A DNA stretch of 64,000 nucleotides from JAJTFW01 sp046330075 (GTDB lineage Bacteria; Bacteroidota; Bacteroidia; AKYH767-A; OLB10). Below are positions 30,769 to 40,512 of this stretch, piece after piece. The position numbers and the translations under genes were made by a program. The stretch covers positions 868,001-932,000 of the forward strand of contig JAXLTL010000001.1 in the NCBI GenBank assembly GCA_046330075.1, written 5' to 3'. A model generated the notes under the pieces. It did no database searches. It was not told where the DNA came from and saw only the letters and a list, made by a program, of their open reading frames with translations. The stretch's first letter is position 1. Each line of letters starts with the position of its first letter.

Positions 30769-32157
30769 ATGGCCCTTAAAGGTATTATCATCCGAGGAGA
30801 TGCCCCTGATCAGCTGGAGTCAGGAGTGGCTCATCAGCTTCAGTTACTGCTGGGAGTTGCACCGGGATATTACCGTGTGCAGGACCAAACCATCGTTCCC
30901 GCTGAAGGGTTTACGCGTACTGTTGAACAAACGGAGGGTCTTTTTTTTCAATTGACACCACCTGCTGACCCATTGTCCGGGAATATATCTGTTCTCTTTC
31001 TTCAGGGGGAAGACCTGGCTCCTTTCTTTCGAACCGGGCGCTTTACCACTGCTATGCTGGAATCACCAGCGTATACGATACAGATTGGTTTTCGTTCAGA
31101 TTCCGTCACAGAAGATCTGGGGGAATGCCGTCTCCGGCTGCTCCCTTACGCTGCAAATAAAACAAAAGATCTACTCATTCGTGAAATCAGTCTTCTGGCA
31201 GCAAAAATTATCGGTGAACTGAACAATCATCAACGGAAAAGCGTCCATCCGCTGCCCTTTCTGACACAGGAAAAACCCCTCCGTGTAAAATCTTCATGGC
31301 GCCATAAACTGGAACAATTGTTTACCACTTACAAGTGGAACATTGGGATCATTGACCTTCCTATACAGGAAATTGCAACCGGAAAAGGGCCATTTACAGT
31401 CAGGTGGATTCAGGAAGCGCCCGGTAATGACTTCAAGGCTGATCCGTTTGGATTCAACGACGGAACGAACGACATTCTTCTTTTTGAATATTACCATTCC
31501 AGACAGCGGAAGGGTGTGATCCATCTCCTTGACAAAACGGGAGAACGTGAATTGCTGAAAAATGAAAACCACCTCAGCTACCCGTTTGTTTTCGAACACC
31601 GGGGATTGCAAATCGTCATGCCCGAATCAGCAGATGATAAACGAACCGCGATGTATTCGTTTCATGAAGGCAAATTAGTAAATCATCAGTTCCTTTTTGA
31701 AAACGAACAAGTTGTTGACCCTACTGTTTTTTATTTTGAAAACCGGTGGTGGTTATTCTGCACAAAGAAAGCAAATCAGGGTGCCGACCTCAGGTTATAC
31801 ATCTTTTATTCTGCTTCGCCTGAAGGACCCTGGATTTCCCATCGTTCAAATCCTGTAAAAACAGATATATGTACTGCTAGACCCGGAGGAACCCCATTTC
31901 TGCTCGATGGAAAATTAATCCGGCCTGCGCAGAACAGCAGCCGGGGATATGGAGCTGCCCTGATGCTCATGGAAATAACGCTGCTCACTCCCGATGACTT
32001 TCAGGAGCAGGTATTCCGCCAACTGCAACCACATGATTTTTCGGGACCTTACCACGAAGGAATACATACCCTTAGTGCATGGGGAAACAAAACACTTGTC
32101 GACGGCAAAAGAATCAGATACACCCTACAACCTTTCCTTCGTCAATTCGTAAAATAG
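30769..32157 (+). CDS. GH43-like five-bladed propeller protein (GINT1 N-terminal-like), putative glycan enzyme
   Basis: 462 residues from ATG 30769 (MALKGIIIRGDAPD), chosen because the promoter box lies between it and the upstream ATG 30730. The first about 170 residues are an alpha/beta region of unknown type. The second part reads as a GH43/GH32-like beta-propeller: DPFGFNDGTNDILLFEYYHS, HLSYPFVFEHRGLQIVMPES, DPTVFYFENRWWLFCTKK, YSASPEGPWISHRSNPVKTD, ARPGGTPFLLDGKLIRPAQN. This arrangement occurs in glucosamine inositolphosphorylceramide transferase-like proteins and formyltransferase fusions of capsule loci. Hydrolase or transferase activity cannot be told. Confidence 0.55.
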   Translation: MALKGIIIRGDAPDQLESGVAHQLQLLLGVAPGYYRVQDQTIVPAEGFTRTVEQTEGLFFQLTPPADPLSGNISVLFLQGEDLAPFFRTGRFTTAMLESPAYTIQIGFRSDSVTEDLGECRLRLLPYAANKTKDLLIREISLLAAKIIGELNNHQRKSVHPLPFLTQEKPLRVKSSWRHKLEQLFTTYKWNIGIIDLPIQEIATGKGPFTVRWIQEAPGNDFKADPFGFNDGTNDILLFEYYHSRQRKGVIHLLDKTGERELLKNENHLSYPFVFEHRGLQIVMPESADDKRTAMYSFHEGKLVNHQFLFENEQVVDPTVFYFENRWWLFCTKKANQGADLRLYIFYSASPEGPWISHRSNPVKTDICTARPGGTPFLLDGKLIRPAQNSSRGYGAALMLMEITLLTPDDFQEQVFRQLQPHDFSGPYHEGIHTLSAWGNKTLVDGKRIRYTLQPFLRQFVK

Positions 32158-32175
32158 GGTTCAACCTACAAAGGA

Positions 32176-33150
32176 ATGTTCAGATACATAGAGCGCCCCA
32201 TATATTGCGAACGCGACTGGTATGACGAAGCACTTGAAATAATCAGTTCAAGACTTTCAGAGCAACCGGGCGTAAAAGCAGTATACCGGTTTGGCAATAT
32301 CACTGTACCTGGAGTATCTGACCTCGATATTCTTGTTGTTTTTGAGAATGATGCGAAAAGCTCGTTAAACGGAATGGAAGGTCTGTGGGAGCGGCATACC
32401 CGTTTATTCACACATGGAATTATGGCCATCCGCGAAGACCAGTTTTACAGCAACATGCGGTACACCATCTGGAGTGAGCCGGTCCTGCTGAAAGGATCCG
32501 CACCGGAAGGTAATGTGCCGGAGCGGACGCCGGAAGAAGAAGCAGCCATAAAACTGCAGACAGGACTTGAATTTCTTCTGGCACATTACATCGACATGGC
32601 TGTTCAGACAGAATACAGGATTTTCAAATTAAGAGCATTGCTGCAGCATACCAAAGGGCTGATCATGGATCTTGAATTCATCGGCATGCCGGATTCGCCC
32701 ATTCACCCGCTGGTAAAAGAGATCCGGGAAAAATCATTGCATTGGTTTGAAAAAGCAGTTGACAATCAATTCTTCGATGACTGGATTGTCCGTTTTAACA
32801 AAGCCTACAATACACTATGCCGGGAAATCTTTAACGACCATCAGGTGTATCTGCCGGGTGATGGAAGCTATGCGATTGCAAAAAACATCAGACTGATAAA
32901 CCAAAGCACCCTCGCTTACCATAGAAAAGGCATACTGATCCCTGATATCGGCTTGTTGAAAGAGAAGAAATACTTCAAACTACTCAATAAATTCAATCGA
33001 TTTACTATAGATGCACCCATTACCAATTCTCCGTTCCACCCTATCCTGCGTGATCGTTTTCTGTTTTTAAGGGAGATGAAGAGCCACAACAGGTTTAATT
33101 TACCTAACTTTATGACCATGACCACGGCGGTCACATCAAAACTACTTTAA
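32176..33150 (+). CDS. Second nucleotidyltransferase-fold protein of the locus
   Basis: 324 residues. KAVYRFGNITVPGVSDLDIL with DLD at 49-51 is the polymerase-beta-like metal site (the Gly40-Asn41 pair replaces the usual Gly-Ser). A largely helical remainder follows (LRALLQHTKGLIMDLEFIGM ...). No similarity to the other NTase of the locus is evident beyond this motif. It starts 18 bases after the propeller gene and ends three bases before the methyltransferase, so all three are co-transcribed and may act on one modification. Substrate unknown. Confidence 0.6.
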   Translation: MFRYIERPIYCERDWYDEALEIISSRLSEQPGVKAVYRFGNITVPGVSDLDILVVFENDAKSSLNGMEGLWERHTRLFTHGIMAIREDQFYSNMRYTIWSEPVLLKGSAPEGNVPERTPEEEAAIKLQTGLEFLLAHYIDMAVQTEYRIFKLRALLQHTKGLIMDLEFIGMPDSPIHPLVKEIREKSLHWFEKAVDNQFFDDWIVRFNKAYNTLCREIFNDHQVYLPGDGSYAIAKNIRLINQSTLAYHRKGILIPDIGLLKEKKYFKLLNKFNRFTIDAPITNSPFHPILRDRFLFLREMKSHNRFNLPNFMTMTTAVTSKLL

Positions 33151-33153
33151 AGA

Positions 33154-33876
33154 ATGCAGTTTCGGAATCCGGGAGCAATTATAGAACAAACCCTGCGGTA
33201 TCGCTTTCTGACCAACTACTTTCGTTTGTCAGAAAAGAAAGACACACTGCTTGATTTAGGATGTGGTCCCAGACCATATCGGGAATTATATGCAGATTCA
33301 TTTACTAAATCGATTGGTGCCGAACATCCCGACTCGCACTTCCCCAAGAATGACATCGACTTGTTTTGTCTGGCGACTGATATTCCACTGGAATCAGAAA
33401 GCATCAATACCGTTCTTTGTACAGAAGTGATGCATGATATTGCGGAACCATCTGAAATGCTGGATGAAATTTACCGCCTTCTAAAGGTAAACGGAGAGCT
33501 GATACTTACCACTCCGTTTGTTGCGCCAATCGTAGATGGCCCTTACGATCACTACAGATTCACCGGATATGGCCTGGAGTATCTGCTCAGAAAATCAGGC
33601 TTCGAGATTGTGAAAATCTATCCTGTCGGAGATGTATTTGCTTCCACCATCACCTTATGGATAAAGCCGTGGTTAAAGCTGTTCAATGTGCTGTCAAAAA
33701 AAACGGGGATACGTGCCATTTACAGTGTGTACAACCCGCTTATGTTTATCAGTACCACTATTCCACAACTGCTCTACCTGTGGACCATGAATCTTCCGGT
33801 ATTTAAACAGCTTTATAACCGGTTTTCATATGGGTGCATCGGATTTATTTGTCATGCCAGGAAAACTGCCAGATGA
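33154..33876 (+). CDS. Class I SAM-dependent methyltransferase
   Basis: 240 residues. Motif I is LLDLGCGPRPYRELY (about 31-45); motif II-like NTVLCTEVMHDIAEPSEMLD (about 88) and LLKVNGELILTTPF follow, then GPYDHYRFTGYGLEYLLRKS, the standard Methyltransf_11 layout. C-terminal hydrophobic stretches may hold it to the membrane. It probably methylates a sugar or the chain end. The stop overlaps the next ATG (ATGA). Confidence 0.82.
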   Translation: MQFRNPGAIIEQTLRYRFLTNYFRLSEKKDTLLDLGCGPRPYRELYADSFTKSIGAEHPDSHFPKNDIDLFCLATDIPLESESINTVLCTEVMHDIAEPSEMLDEIYRLLKVNGELILTTPFVAPIVDGPYDHYRFTGYGLEYLLRKSGFEIVKIYPVGDVFASTITLWIKPWLKLFNVLSKKTGIRAIYSVYNPLMFISTTIPQLLYLWTMNLPVFKQLYNRFSYGCIGFICHARKTAR

Positions 33877-34967
33877 AGATCCGATTACTTCATATCATAT
33901 GGTCATCCAATACCGGTGGTATTGAACGTCTGGTTTTACAGTTATGGAAAAATCAACTGCTGGACGAAACGATATCACCTGAGGTCTATGCCGGGCAACC
34001 CGGAGGGACGCTATGGGAAGAATTCAAACGAACAGGAAAAGTACATGAAGGAAGTTTCAGAGGAGGAATGGATTTCAATACAGGAAAGATCCGGTCATTG
34101 ATTGATTTGTTCAGCCAGTACGACATACTTCATTTTCACAGTTTTCATCCGGCCACTGCCTATGCAGCAGCTAAAAGCGGTAAAAAGATCATCTATACTG
34201 AACACGGAAATTTCGGCTTTGGCCGAGGCACAACGATGAGCGATTTGCTCATACGGTATCTGCTGAGAAGGTTCTTACAAAATCATAGCCGCTTTATCAC
34301 CTTCAATTCAGCATTCAGCAAGAACATTGCCAACCGGCGTTACCAGCTTGATGGGATAAAACAGGAAGTCGTTTACAATGGCATTGAACTCAATCCTGTT
34401 GAGTTCGATGCACCACCCGATGCAGATATTGCCGGTTTCTGCAAGGGCAATAAAATCATCGGATGTGTTGGCCGGCTGGCCGCTGTAAAGCGTATAGAAC
34501 GACTGATAGCTGTATTCTCCTTGCTGGCAGAAAACAGCGACATGCGTCTGCTAATTATCGGAGATGGTCCACTGGAGCAGGAGTTGAAATTGCAGGTATC
34601 CGGGCTCGGACTTGACTCGAAGGTAATGTTCACAGGAAGACGCCAGGATGTCAGGCGTTATTATCAGCATATGCATATTTTCGTATTGCCATCTGCCAAT
34701 GAAGCATTCGGGCTGGTGGTGGTGGAAGCGCTGTTTGCAGGGACACCGGTACTTGTGTTCAACGATGCCGGAGGTCCGGTAGAAATTGTTTCGAAAGCCG
34801 AGCCGGAAAATATCTGCCGGAATGAGCAGGAGATGGCGGAACGCATCCTGCACCTTCTCTCAAACAGTTCTGTTGCAGATAAAAAAGAAATCCGGAAATC
34901 GGTAGCTTCTGCATTCAACATTACAAAAATGAAATCGGCGTTCAGCCGGATCTATCAGGAACTCTGA
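33873..34967 (+). CDS. Glycosyltransferase family 4 protein
   Basis: 364 residues from ATG 33873 (MKIRLLHIIWSSNTGGIERL). A frame open from 33834 only reads through the previous gene. GT-B fold: the N-domain has NTGGIERLVLQLW, and the C-domain has VGRLAAVKRIERLIAVFSLL (about 198), LLIIGDGPLEQELK, and PSANEAFGLVVVEALFAGTP (about 276) with the E-x7-E donor site. Retaining transferase; sugar unknown. Confidence 0.9.
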   Translation: MKIRLLHIIWSSNTGGIERLVLQLWKNQLLDETISPEVYAGQPGGTLWEEFKRTGKVHEGSFRGGMDFNTGKIRSLIDLFSQYDILHFHSFHPATAYAAAKSGKKIIYTEHGNFGFGRGTTMSDLLIRYLLRRFLQNHSRFITFNSAFSKNIANRRYQLDGIKQEVVYNGIELNPVEFDAPPDADIAGFCKGNKIIGCVGRLAAVKRIERLIAVFSLLAENSDMRLLIIGDGPLEQELKLQVSGLGLDSKVMFTGRRQDVRRYYQHMHIFVLPSANEAFGLVVVEALFAGTPVLVFNDAGGPVEIVSKAEPENICRNEQEMAERILHLLSNSSVADKKEIRKSVASAFNITKMKSAFSRIYQEL

Positions 34968-34970
34968 GTT

Positions 34971-36863
34971 ATGTGTGGCATCAACGGCATATTAAATTTC
35001 ACTGCGGGTACATCAACACCCCTGCACATGACGGTTGCCGCCATGAATCAGCTGATTCGGCACAGAGGACCTGACGACCAAGGAATCTGGGAGCATCCGG
35101 GAGGCTTTTTATGTTTAGGTCAGCAACGGTTAAGCATCATAGATCTTTCTGCTGCCGGACATCAGCCCATGCTCAGCGAAACAGGATCTGCGATCGTATT
35201 CAATGGCGAAATCTACAACTACAGGGAACTCAGAGAGCAATACGTACATCATCGCTTTCGATCCGAATCTGACACTGAAGTGTTGCAACATGCACTCGAC
35301 CAGTCGGGAATTCAGGCATTGCCCCATCTCAACGGTATGTTTGCATTTGCATACTGGGATGAACGCACCAAGGAGTTATTACTCGCCAGAGACTGTGCCG
35401 GAAAAAAACCTCTTTACTACACCATCAACCGGGGAAGGTTTATTTTCTCATCTGAAATCCGTTCGATTCTCTCTGTGGATGGAGTAGAGAAAGTTCCGGA
35501 CGACGAACAATTATATCACTTCCTCACCTTTAATCAGGTCAATGCCCCATATACCCTTTTCAAAGGCATCCGCAAACTCAAACCGGGCGAATGGATACGG
35601 GTCAGCCGGAACGGACAAATAACGGAAGGGGACTACCGAAACATCCCATATCAGGACCTGCGAACCATTGATGAACAGGAAGCAGCCGACCGTATTCTGG
35701 AAGCCTTTCGTAAATCTGTCCGCTATCGCATGATTGCCGATGTGCCGGTTGGAGCATTTTTAAGCGGAGGCGTTGATTCGAGTGCGGTTGTTGCTGCCAT
35801 GTCGGAGCTCACGCAACATCCGGTAAAAACATTCACCATCGGATTTGAAGGGCAAGCTGCTTATAACGAACTCTCTGATGCAGCAAAAATTGCGCAACAA
35901 TTCTCCACCGACCATCATGAAAAAATAGTTCAGCAACAGGACCTCATTGAACTAATTGATAAGGTTGCAGATATTTTCGATGATCCGGTAGGCGATGCCA
36001 CAGCGATTCCTATTTATTTCATCTCGAAACTTGCCCGCGAACAAGGCACAATTGTAGTACTATCCGGCGACGGAAGTGATGAACTCTTTGCCGGCTATAA
36101 TGCATGGACCAGATACAACAAGCTCTACCCTGCCTATAACCTCTTCCTCCAACTGCCTTCGGGACTGCGTCGCCTGGCTGCCAGTCTAACCGGATCAAGA
36201 GAAGACACCAGGAGCGAAATGCTGCATCGGGCTGCTGAAGGACAGGAATTCTTTTGGGGCGGAGCTAAAGCCTTCAAAGAATCCTATAAGCGAAAGCTCT
36301 TAAGTGAGGCATGGCAACAACGAACATCCACCTACAACTCTTATGATGTAATCAAGGGGATGAAGGCTGAATTCGATCAATACAAGGCACGATTTCCCTG
36401 GCTGAACCATCTTGACTGGATGTGTTTCCTCGGATACAGACAACAAATCCCCACCCGATACCTGCACCGGATGGATAAACTTGGAATGGCGAACAGCATT
36501 GAAATCCGATGCCCCTTCCTCGACACGTCATTCACCGGTCTTGCCTTATCGCTTCCACCCTCTCTGAAAATAAAAAACAATATACCTAAATACATTTTAA
36601 AGAAATCATTTGAGAAAATTCTGGATCATGACACGCTGTACCGGAAGAAAATGGGATTCTGCGTTCCATTGAAAGAATGGGCAGGCGACATGATGTCCGA
36701 CTTCATAGACACACATCTCAACGAATTCTGTAAAAACACAGGTTATTTCAATGAAGCGGCGTTAAGAAAACAATTACGCGAACTTCAAAGCGGAAACAAG
36801 GATAACAGCAATGACATGTGGACCATCTATTTCCTGATGTCGTGGTTTAAAAGATGGATGTAG
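34971..36863 (+). CDS. asnB: Asparagine synthase (glutamine-hydrolysing)
   Basis: 630 residues. Cys2 (MCGINGILNF) is the nucleophile of the N-terminal class II glutaminase domain (2-210). The synthase domain has the ATP loop FLSGGVDSSAVVAAM (about 262) and LSGDGSDELFAGYN (about 365). Such AsnB paralogues in capsule loci are thought to amidate sugar carboxylates (uronamide formation) instead of making free asparagine; that role is inferred from context. Three bases separate it from the upstream glycosyltransferase. Confidence 0.88.
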   Translation: MCGINGILNFTAGTSTPLHMTVAAMNQLIRHRGPDDQGIWEHPGGFLCLGQQRLSIIDLSAAGHQPMLSETGSAIVFNGEIYNYRELREQYVHHRFRSESDTEVLQHALDQSGIQALPHLNGMFAFAYWDERTKELLLARDCAGKKPLYYTINRGRFIFSSEIRSILSVDGVEKVPDDEQLYHFLTFNQVNAPYTLFKGIRKLKPGEWIRVSRNGQITEGDYRNIPYQDLRTIDEQEAADRILEAFRKSVRYRMIADVPVGAFLSGGVDSSAVVAAMSELTQHPVKTFTIGFEGQAAYNELSDAAKIAQQFSTDHHEKIVQQQDLIELIDKVADIFDDPVGDATAIPIYFISKLAREQGTIVVLSGDGSDELFAGYNAWTRYNKLYPAYNLFLQLPSGLRRLAASLTGSREDTRSEMLHRAAEGQEFFWGGAKAFKESYKRKLLSEAWQQRTSTYNSYDVIKGMKAEFDQYKARFPWLNHLDWMCFLGYRQQIPTRYLHRMDKLGMANSIEIRCPFLDTSFTGLALSLPPSLKIKNNIPKYILKKSFEKILDHDTLYRKKMGFCVPLKEWAGDMMSDFIDTHLNEFCKNTGYFNEAALRKQLRELQSGNKDNSNDMWTIYFLMSWFKRWM

Positions 36864-36865
36864 GC

Positions 36866-38023
36866 ATGACCAAACGAATTTTAATCGTTACCAATGTCCC
36901 CAATCCCTACCGGATTGCGCTCTTCAATGAGCTCAACCGGCAGCTGGCCACCCACAACATGGAACTGCTGGTCATCTTCGGAGCTCCGGGATACATCCGT
37001 CGACTTTCTCAAACGGACATGACGCAGGCAACCTTTGCCTATAAGATACTGTCGGGCGGAGTTTATACATCACCGGAAAACACAGAACGCACCTTTTTCG
37101 GTTACAAAGGATTGATGAAGGAGATCCGTAATTACGGCCCTTACCGAACCATTGTTATCGGATTTTCCCCTGCCACGATACGTCTTTATCTTCGATCATC
37201 CATCCGCAACTTCAAGTATATCATCTGGGCCGGCTCCATTCTCCGGGAAGGAAGAAACGATAGTGCGCTTCGGAAAATGATGCGCAAGCTGCTCATAAAA
37301 CGTGCAAAAGCATATATCGCATACGGATCGCTGGCCCGGGATTACTTTATAAAGATGGGAGCACCTGCAGACAAGGTAGCGATCGCCATCAACACCTCCG
37401 ATCCCTCCTTTTTCATCACAGAAACCGACAATATCCGGAAACAGGAAGGCCCCAACTATGGAGATGGGAAGATACACTTGCTGTATATCGGGTATCTGGT
37501 TCGCCGGAAGAATGTTGGCCTGCTGATTGACCTCATCAGGCTGCTTTCAACACGGCGGAATGACTTTGTGCTCGATATAGTTGGTGACGGTGAAAGCCGG
37601 GAAGAGCTGGAGAAAAAAGTCAGCGAACTAAATCTGAATAACTTCGTAAAATTCCATGGTTTTCGGCAGAAATCGGAATTACCCCGGTTTTTGGCGAAAA
37701 GCAATGTATTTTTGTTTCAAACCGACTTTGATGTCTGGGGCTTAACACTCAATGAAGCCATGGCAGCAGCACTTCCTGTGCTCTCGTCGGTTAATGCCGG
37801 AGCCACCTTTGACCTGGTGGAAAACGGCGTCAATGGTTATGCGGTAGATTATACAGATACCGTGCACGTAGCCGAACTCCTTGAGCAAATGCTGAACGAT
37901 CCGACGTTGGCAGGAAAGATGGGAGAAGCCGGCCGGAAAATACTAATCGGGAAAGCCCGCCTTGAAATCAGTGCGACAGGCTTTATCGATGCAATACGAA
38001 TCTCTGAAGGCGACAAACGATGA
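36866..38023 (+). CDS. Glycosyltransferase family 4 protein
   Basis: 385 residues from ATG 36866 (MTKRILIVTNVPNPYRIALF); an in-frame ATG at 36854 overlaps the asnB stop and would add four residues. The N-domain is of the type that accepts lipid-linked sugars. The C-domain has LYIGYLVRRKNVGLLIDLIR, IVGDGESREELEKKV, FLFQTDFDVWGLTLNEAMAA followed by ALPVLSS, typical of GT4. The stop overlaps the next start by four bases. Confidence 0.87.
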   Translation: MTKRILIVTNVPNPYRIALFNELNRQLATHNMELLVIFGAPGYIRRLSQTDMTQATFAYKILSGGVYTSPENTERTFFGYKGLMKEIRNYGPYRTIVIGFSPATIRLYLRSSIRNFKYIIWAGSILREGRNDSALRKMMRKLLIKRAKAYIAYGSLARDYFIKMGAPADKVAIAINTSDPSFFITETDNIRKQEGPNYGDGKIHLLYIGYLVRRKNVGLLIDLIRLLSTRRNDFVLDIVGDGESREELEKKVSELNLNNFVKFHGFRQKSELPRFLAKSNVFLFQTDFDVWGLTLNEAMAAALPVLSSVNAGATFDLVENGVNGYAVDYTDTVHVAELLEQMLNDPTLAGKMGEAGRKILIGKARLEISATGFIDAIRISEGDKR

Positions 38024-39333
38024 ACTTAAAAGAATGGCTGGCTTGGTACAAGACCCTTCCCGGGTCCAAGCGCTGGTTCATTATCCTCATTCTCGCCCGT
38101 CCTATCACGGACAATTTCTATGAACTGAAAGAAGTTTCAGTACTTACTTCACCTTTGTATATAATCGGATTCCTTACGCCGGTTCTGATCTTTTTCAGCT
38201 TAACCAGTAAATCCTTAAAGCCATCCGTAAGATCGTCTGTTGACATCCCCTTCTGGATCTGGGGCATCTTTGTCAGCTTAAACTGTATCTGGCTTTATTC
38301 GATCCACCTGAGTGTGGTTGCATTAGGAGATGCTATTAAATACCTGATCCCATTGTTTCTATTTGCCTATTGCCGTCGTTTCGTAGAGAACAAAACCGAC
38401 CTGCTGGGCATTTGCACAACGTTTCTGATTGCATCGGCATTTCCATTTGTGATGCTCATGTACGAATACCTTTTCAATCCGATTGCGATTGAATACATGA
38501 AAGGCCGTGGATTTGGCTACCGTTTACGGGGTGGCTATGGCGATGTAATGAATTATGCTATTTACTGTATCGGGTCACTGATGATCATTTTCTATTACTT
38601 TATTTCAAAAAATTCATCGGTTGCCTATTTCCGGGATAAGGCTCACCTGGTAGTGAGAAACAAATGGTTTTACCTGAAATCAATAAGCCCATTCTGGGTA
38701 ATCGGAGCCATTATCTATGGACTGCTGGTAATGAATGCCATTAAGCACGTGGCTACCTGGGGGAACTTTATCATGGTAGTATTAATGCTGATGTTCTTTA
38801 ACCTCCGGAATTTCAAAGGCGTGTTTTTTGTGCTGGCCTTCGCAACGATCTTTATTCCATTTTTTGCCGAAGACATTTACCACGGTATGTTGCAACCGCT
38901 GGTAGAAAAAGAAATCAATGTTGTAGAAGGAGAAAAAGATATCGAAACCCTGGGCAACGGACGCATGACCCGCTGGGAAAAGTACTTTGAAATCTGGGAG
39001 CAAATGCCGGTAATTAATCAGATGGTCGGCGTCTCCTTTTCAGGTTTCAAAGACTCCTTCGTAATGATGGGACTGGGTATGCACAGTGATTACATCCGCA
39101 ACCTTTTCTTGTCCGGGATCATTGGTGTAACATTTTATGTACTCTTCCTTGTTGTCATGGTGATCAAAGGATTTGCCATGCAAAATCTGGCCGATAAATT
39201 TCTCGTCCTTTGCTGTGTGTTTACCGTCATCCTTTATTCGCTCACTACAATGCCAACCTTATACGCGCCGTATCTTTATCTTTTATACTGCGTTTACGCC
39301 TACGCCCTGCTGCCGAAGGAAAAACAGTTCTGA
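38020..39333 (+). CDS. O-antigen ligase/polymerase-like membrane protein (Wzy-like)
   Basis: 437 residues with 10-12 hydrophobic segments and a large polar loop (about 300-335, EKEINVVEGEKDIETLGNGR MTRWEKY). The RxxxW-like GNGRMTRWEKYFEIW segment and the following GVSFSGFKDSFVMMGLGMHS correspond to the conserved periplasmic loop of Wzy_C/O-antigen ligase proteins. Most probably the repeat-unit polymerase, since it is the only such gene in a Wzx/Wzc-type locus. Confidence 0.8.
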   Translation: MNLKEWLAWYKTLPGSKRWFIILILARPITDNFYELKEVSVLTSPLYIIGFLTPVLIFFSLTSKSLKPSVRSSVDIPFWIWGIFVSLNCIWLYSIHLSVVALGDAIKYLIPLFLFAYCRRFVENKTDLLGICTTFLIASAFPFVMLMYEYLFNPIAIEYMKGRGFGYRLRGGYGDVMNYAIYCIGSLMIIFYYFISKNSSVAYFRDKAHLVVRNKWFYLKSISPFWVIGAIIYGLLVMNAIKHVATWGNFIMVVLMLMFFNLRNFKGVFFVLAFATIFIPFFAEDIYHGMLQPLVEKEINVVEGEKDIETLGNGRMTRWEKYFEIWEQMPVINQMVGVSFSGFKDSFVMMGLGMHSDYIRNLFLSGIIGVTFYVLFLVVMVIKGFAMQNLADKFLVLCCVFTVILYSLTTMPTLYAPYLYLLYCVYAYALLPKEKQF

Positions 39334-39334
39334 C

Positions 39335-40438
39335 ATGTCGAAAACCACGATATTATTTCTGGGAAAACTACCTCCGCCCTATATAGGTCCAGCTGTAGCC
39401 TGCCAGATCATTCTGAATTCAAAACTCAAAGAAGAATTCAACCTGATCCATATAGACTTATCCGATCATCGGGACATAAGTACACTGGGTAAAATCGATT
39501 TTGGAAACTTCTATCTGGCTTTTAAACAATATTACGATCTCTGGAAAAATCTTCGAAAATATCCAGAAGCTATGATGTACATCCCTGCCGGACAAACCAC
39601 GGTGGGATATTCACGGGATGCAGTTTTCATCATTCTTGCCAAACTCTATAAACGGAAAGTAATCTCTCACCTCCGCGGAGGAAATTTTTTAAAATGGTAC
39701 AATACCGCACCCGGATTTGCACGGTGGCTGGTCAGAAAAGTTCATTCAAAAGTGGACGCACAAATTGTATTGGGCAACAACCTCCGCGAACTCTTCAATT
39801 GGCTGATTCCGGACCGGTATATCTATGTCATTCCCAATGGAGGTAATTATCCGCAACCGTCGGTGACTCCCGCTACCGGAAAAATCAGAGTGCTGTACCT
39901 GGGCAACTTCATCGGCACAAAAGGTGTACTTGAAACCCTCTATGCGTCTGATTATCTGAAAGATATGTCAGACAAAATAGGATTCGTATTTGCCGGTGCA
40001 TGGCGCGATCCTGAAACTAAAAACGCATTTTTGCAGTTTAAAGAAGCACATCCTGAACTGCCCATATCTATTGCGGGTTCAGTGAGCGGAGATGCGAAGT
40101 TTGAACTGCTCGCCAGCAGTGATATCTTCGTGTTTCCTACATATTATCCGAATGAAGGACATCCCTGGGTCATTGTGGAAGCAATGTCGGCCGGTCTCCC
40201 TATCATCACCACAGACCATGCTGCCATCAGCGAGTCTGTAAAAGATGGAGTCAATGGATTTCTGGTAGAAAAGAAAAGCGCTGAAGCTGTTGCCGGGAAG
40301 ATCAGACATCTGGTTGAAAACCCTGACCTGCGAAAAGAGATGGGCCGAAAAAGCAGAGAGATGTATGAGCAGGGCTTCACGCAGGATATTATGATTGAAA
40401 GAATGGCGCAGGTCTTCAGGGATACTGCTGCCAGATAA
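39335..40438 (+). CDS. Glycosyltransferase family 4 protein
   Basis: 367 residues from ATG 39335 (MSKTTILFLGKLPPPYIGPA), two bases after the previous stop. A longer frame from 39173 is overlap with the polymerase gene. N-domain LPPPYIGPAVACQIIL; C-domain VLYLGNFIGTKGVLETLYAS, FVFPTYYPNEGHPWVIVEAM SAGLPI with the E-x7-E donor site. A 74-base gap with the palindrome GCTGTTtataacAACAGC (40489-40506) follows, so an additional promoter may lie there. Confidence 0.88.
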   Translation: MSKTTILFLGKLPPPYIGPAVACQIILNSKLKEEFNLIHIDLSDHRDISTLGKIDFGNFYLAFKQYYDLWKNLRKYPEAMMYIPAGQTTVGYSRDAVFIILAKLYKRKVISHLRGGNFLKWYNTAPGFARWLVRKVHSKVDAQIVLGNNLRELFNWLIPDRYIYVIPNGGNYPQPSVTPATGKIRVLYLGNFIGTKGVLETLYASDYLKDMSDKIGFVFAGAWRDPETKNAFLQFKEAHPELPISIAGSVSGDAKFELLASSDIFVFPTYYPNEGHPWVIVEAMSAGLPIITTDHAAISESVKDGVNGFLVEKKSAEAVAGKIRHLVENPDLRKEMGRKSREMYEQGFTQDIMIERMAQVFRDTAAR

Positions 40439-40512
40439 TTAATGCAGATGTACATCAGTGGTCAATCCCGCTGAATCAGAAAACGATTGCTGTTTATAAC
40501 AACAGCTGACTT

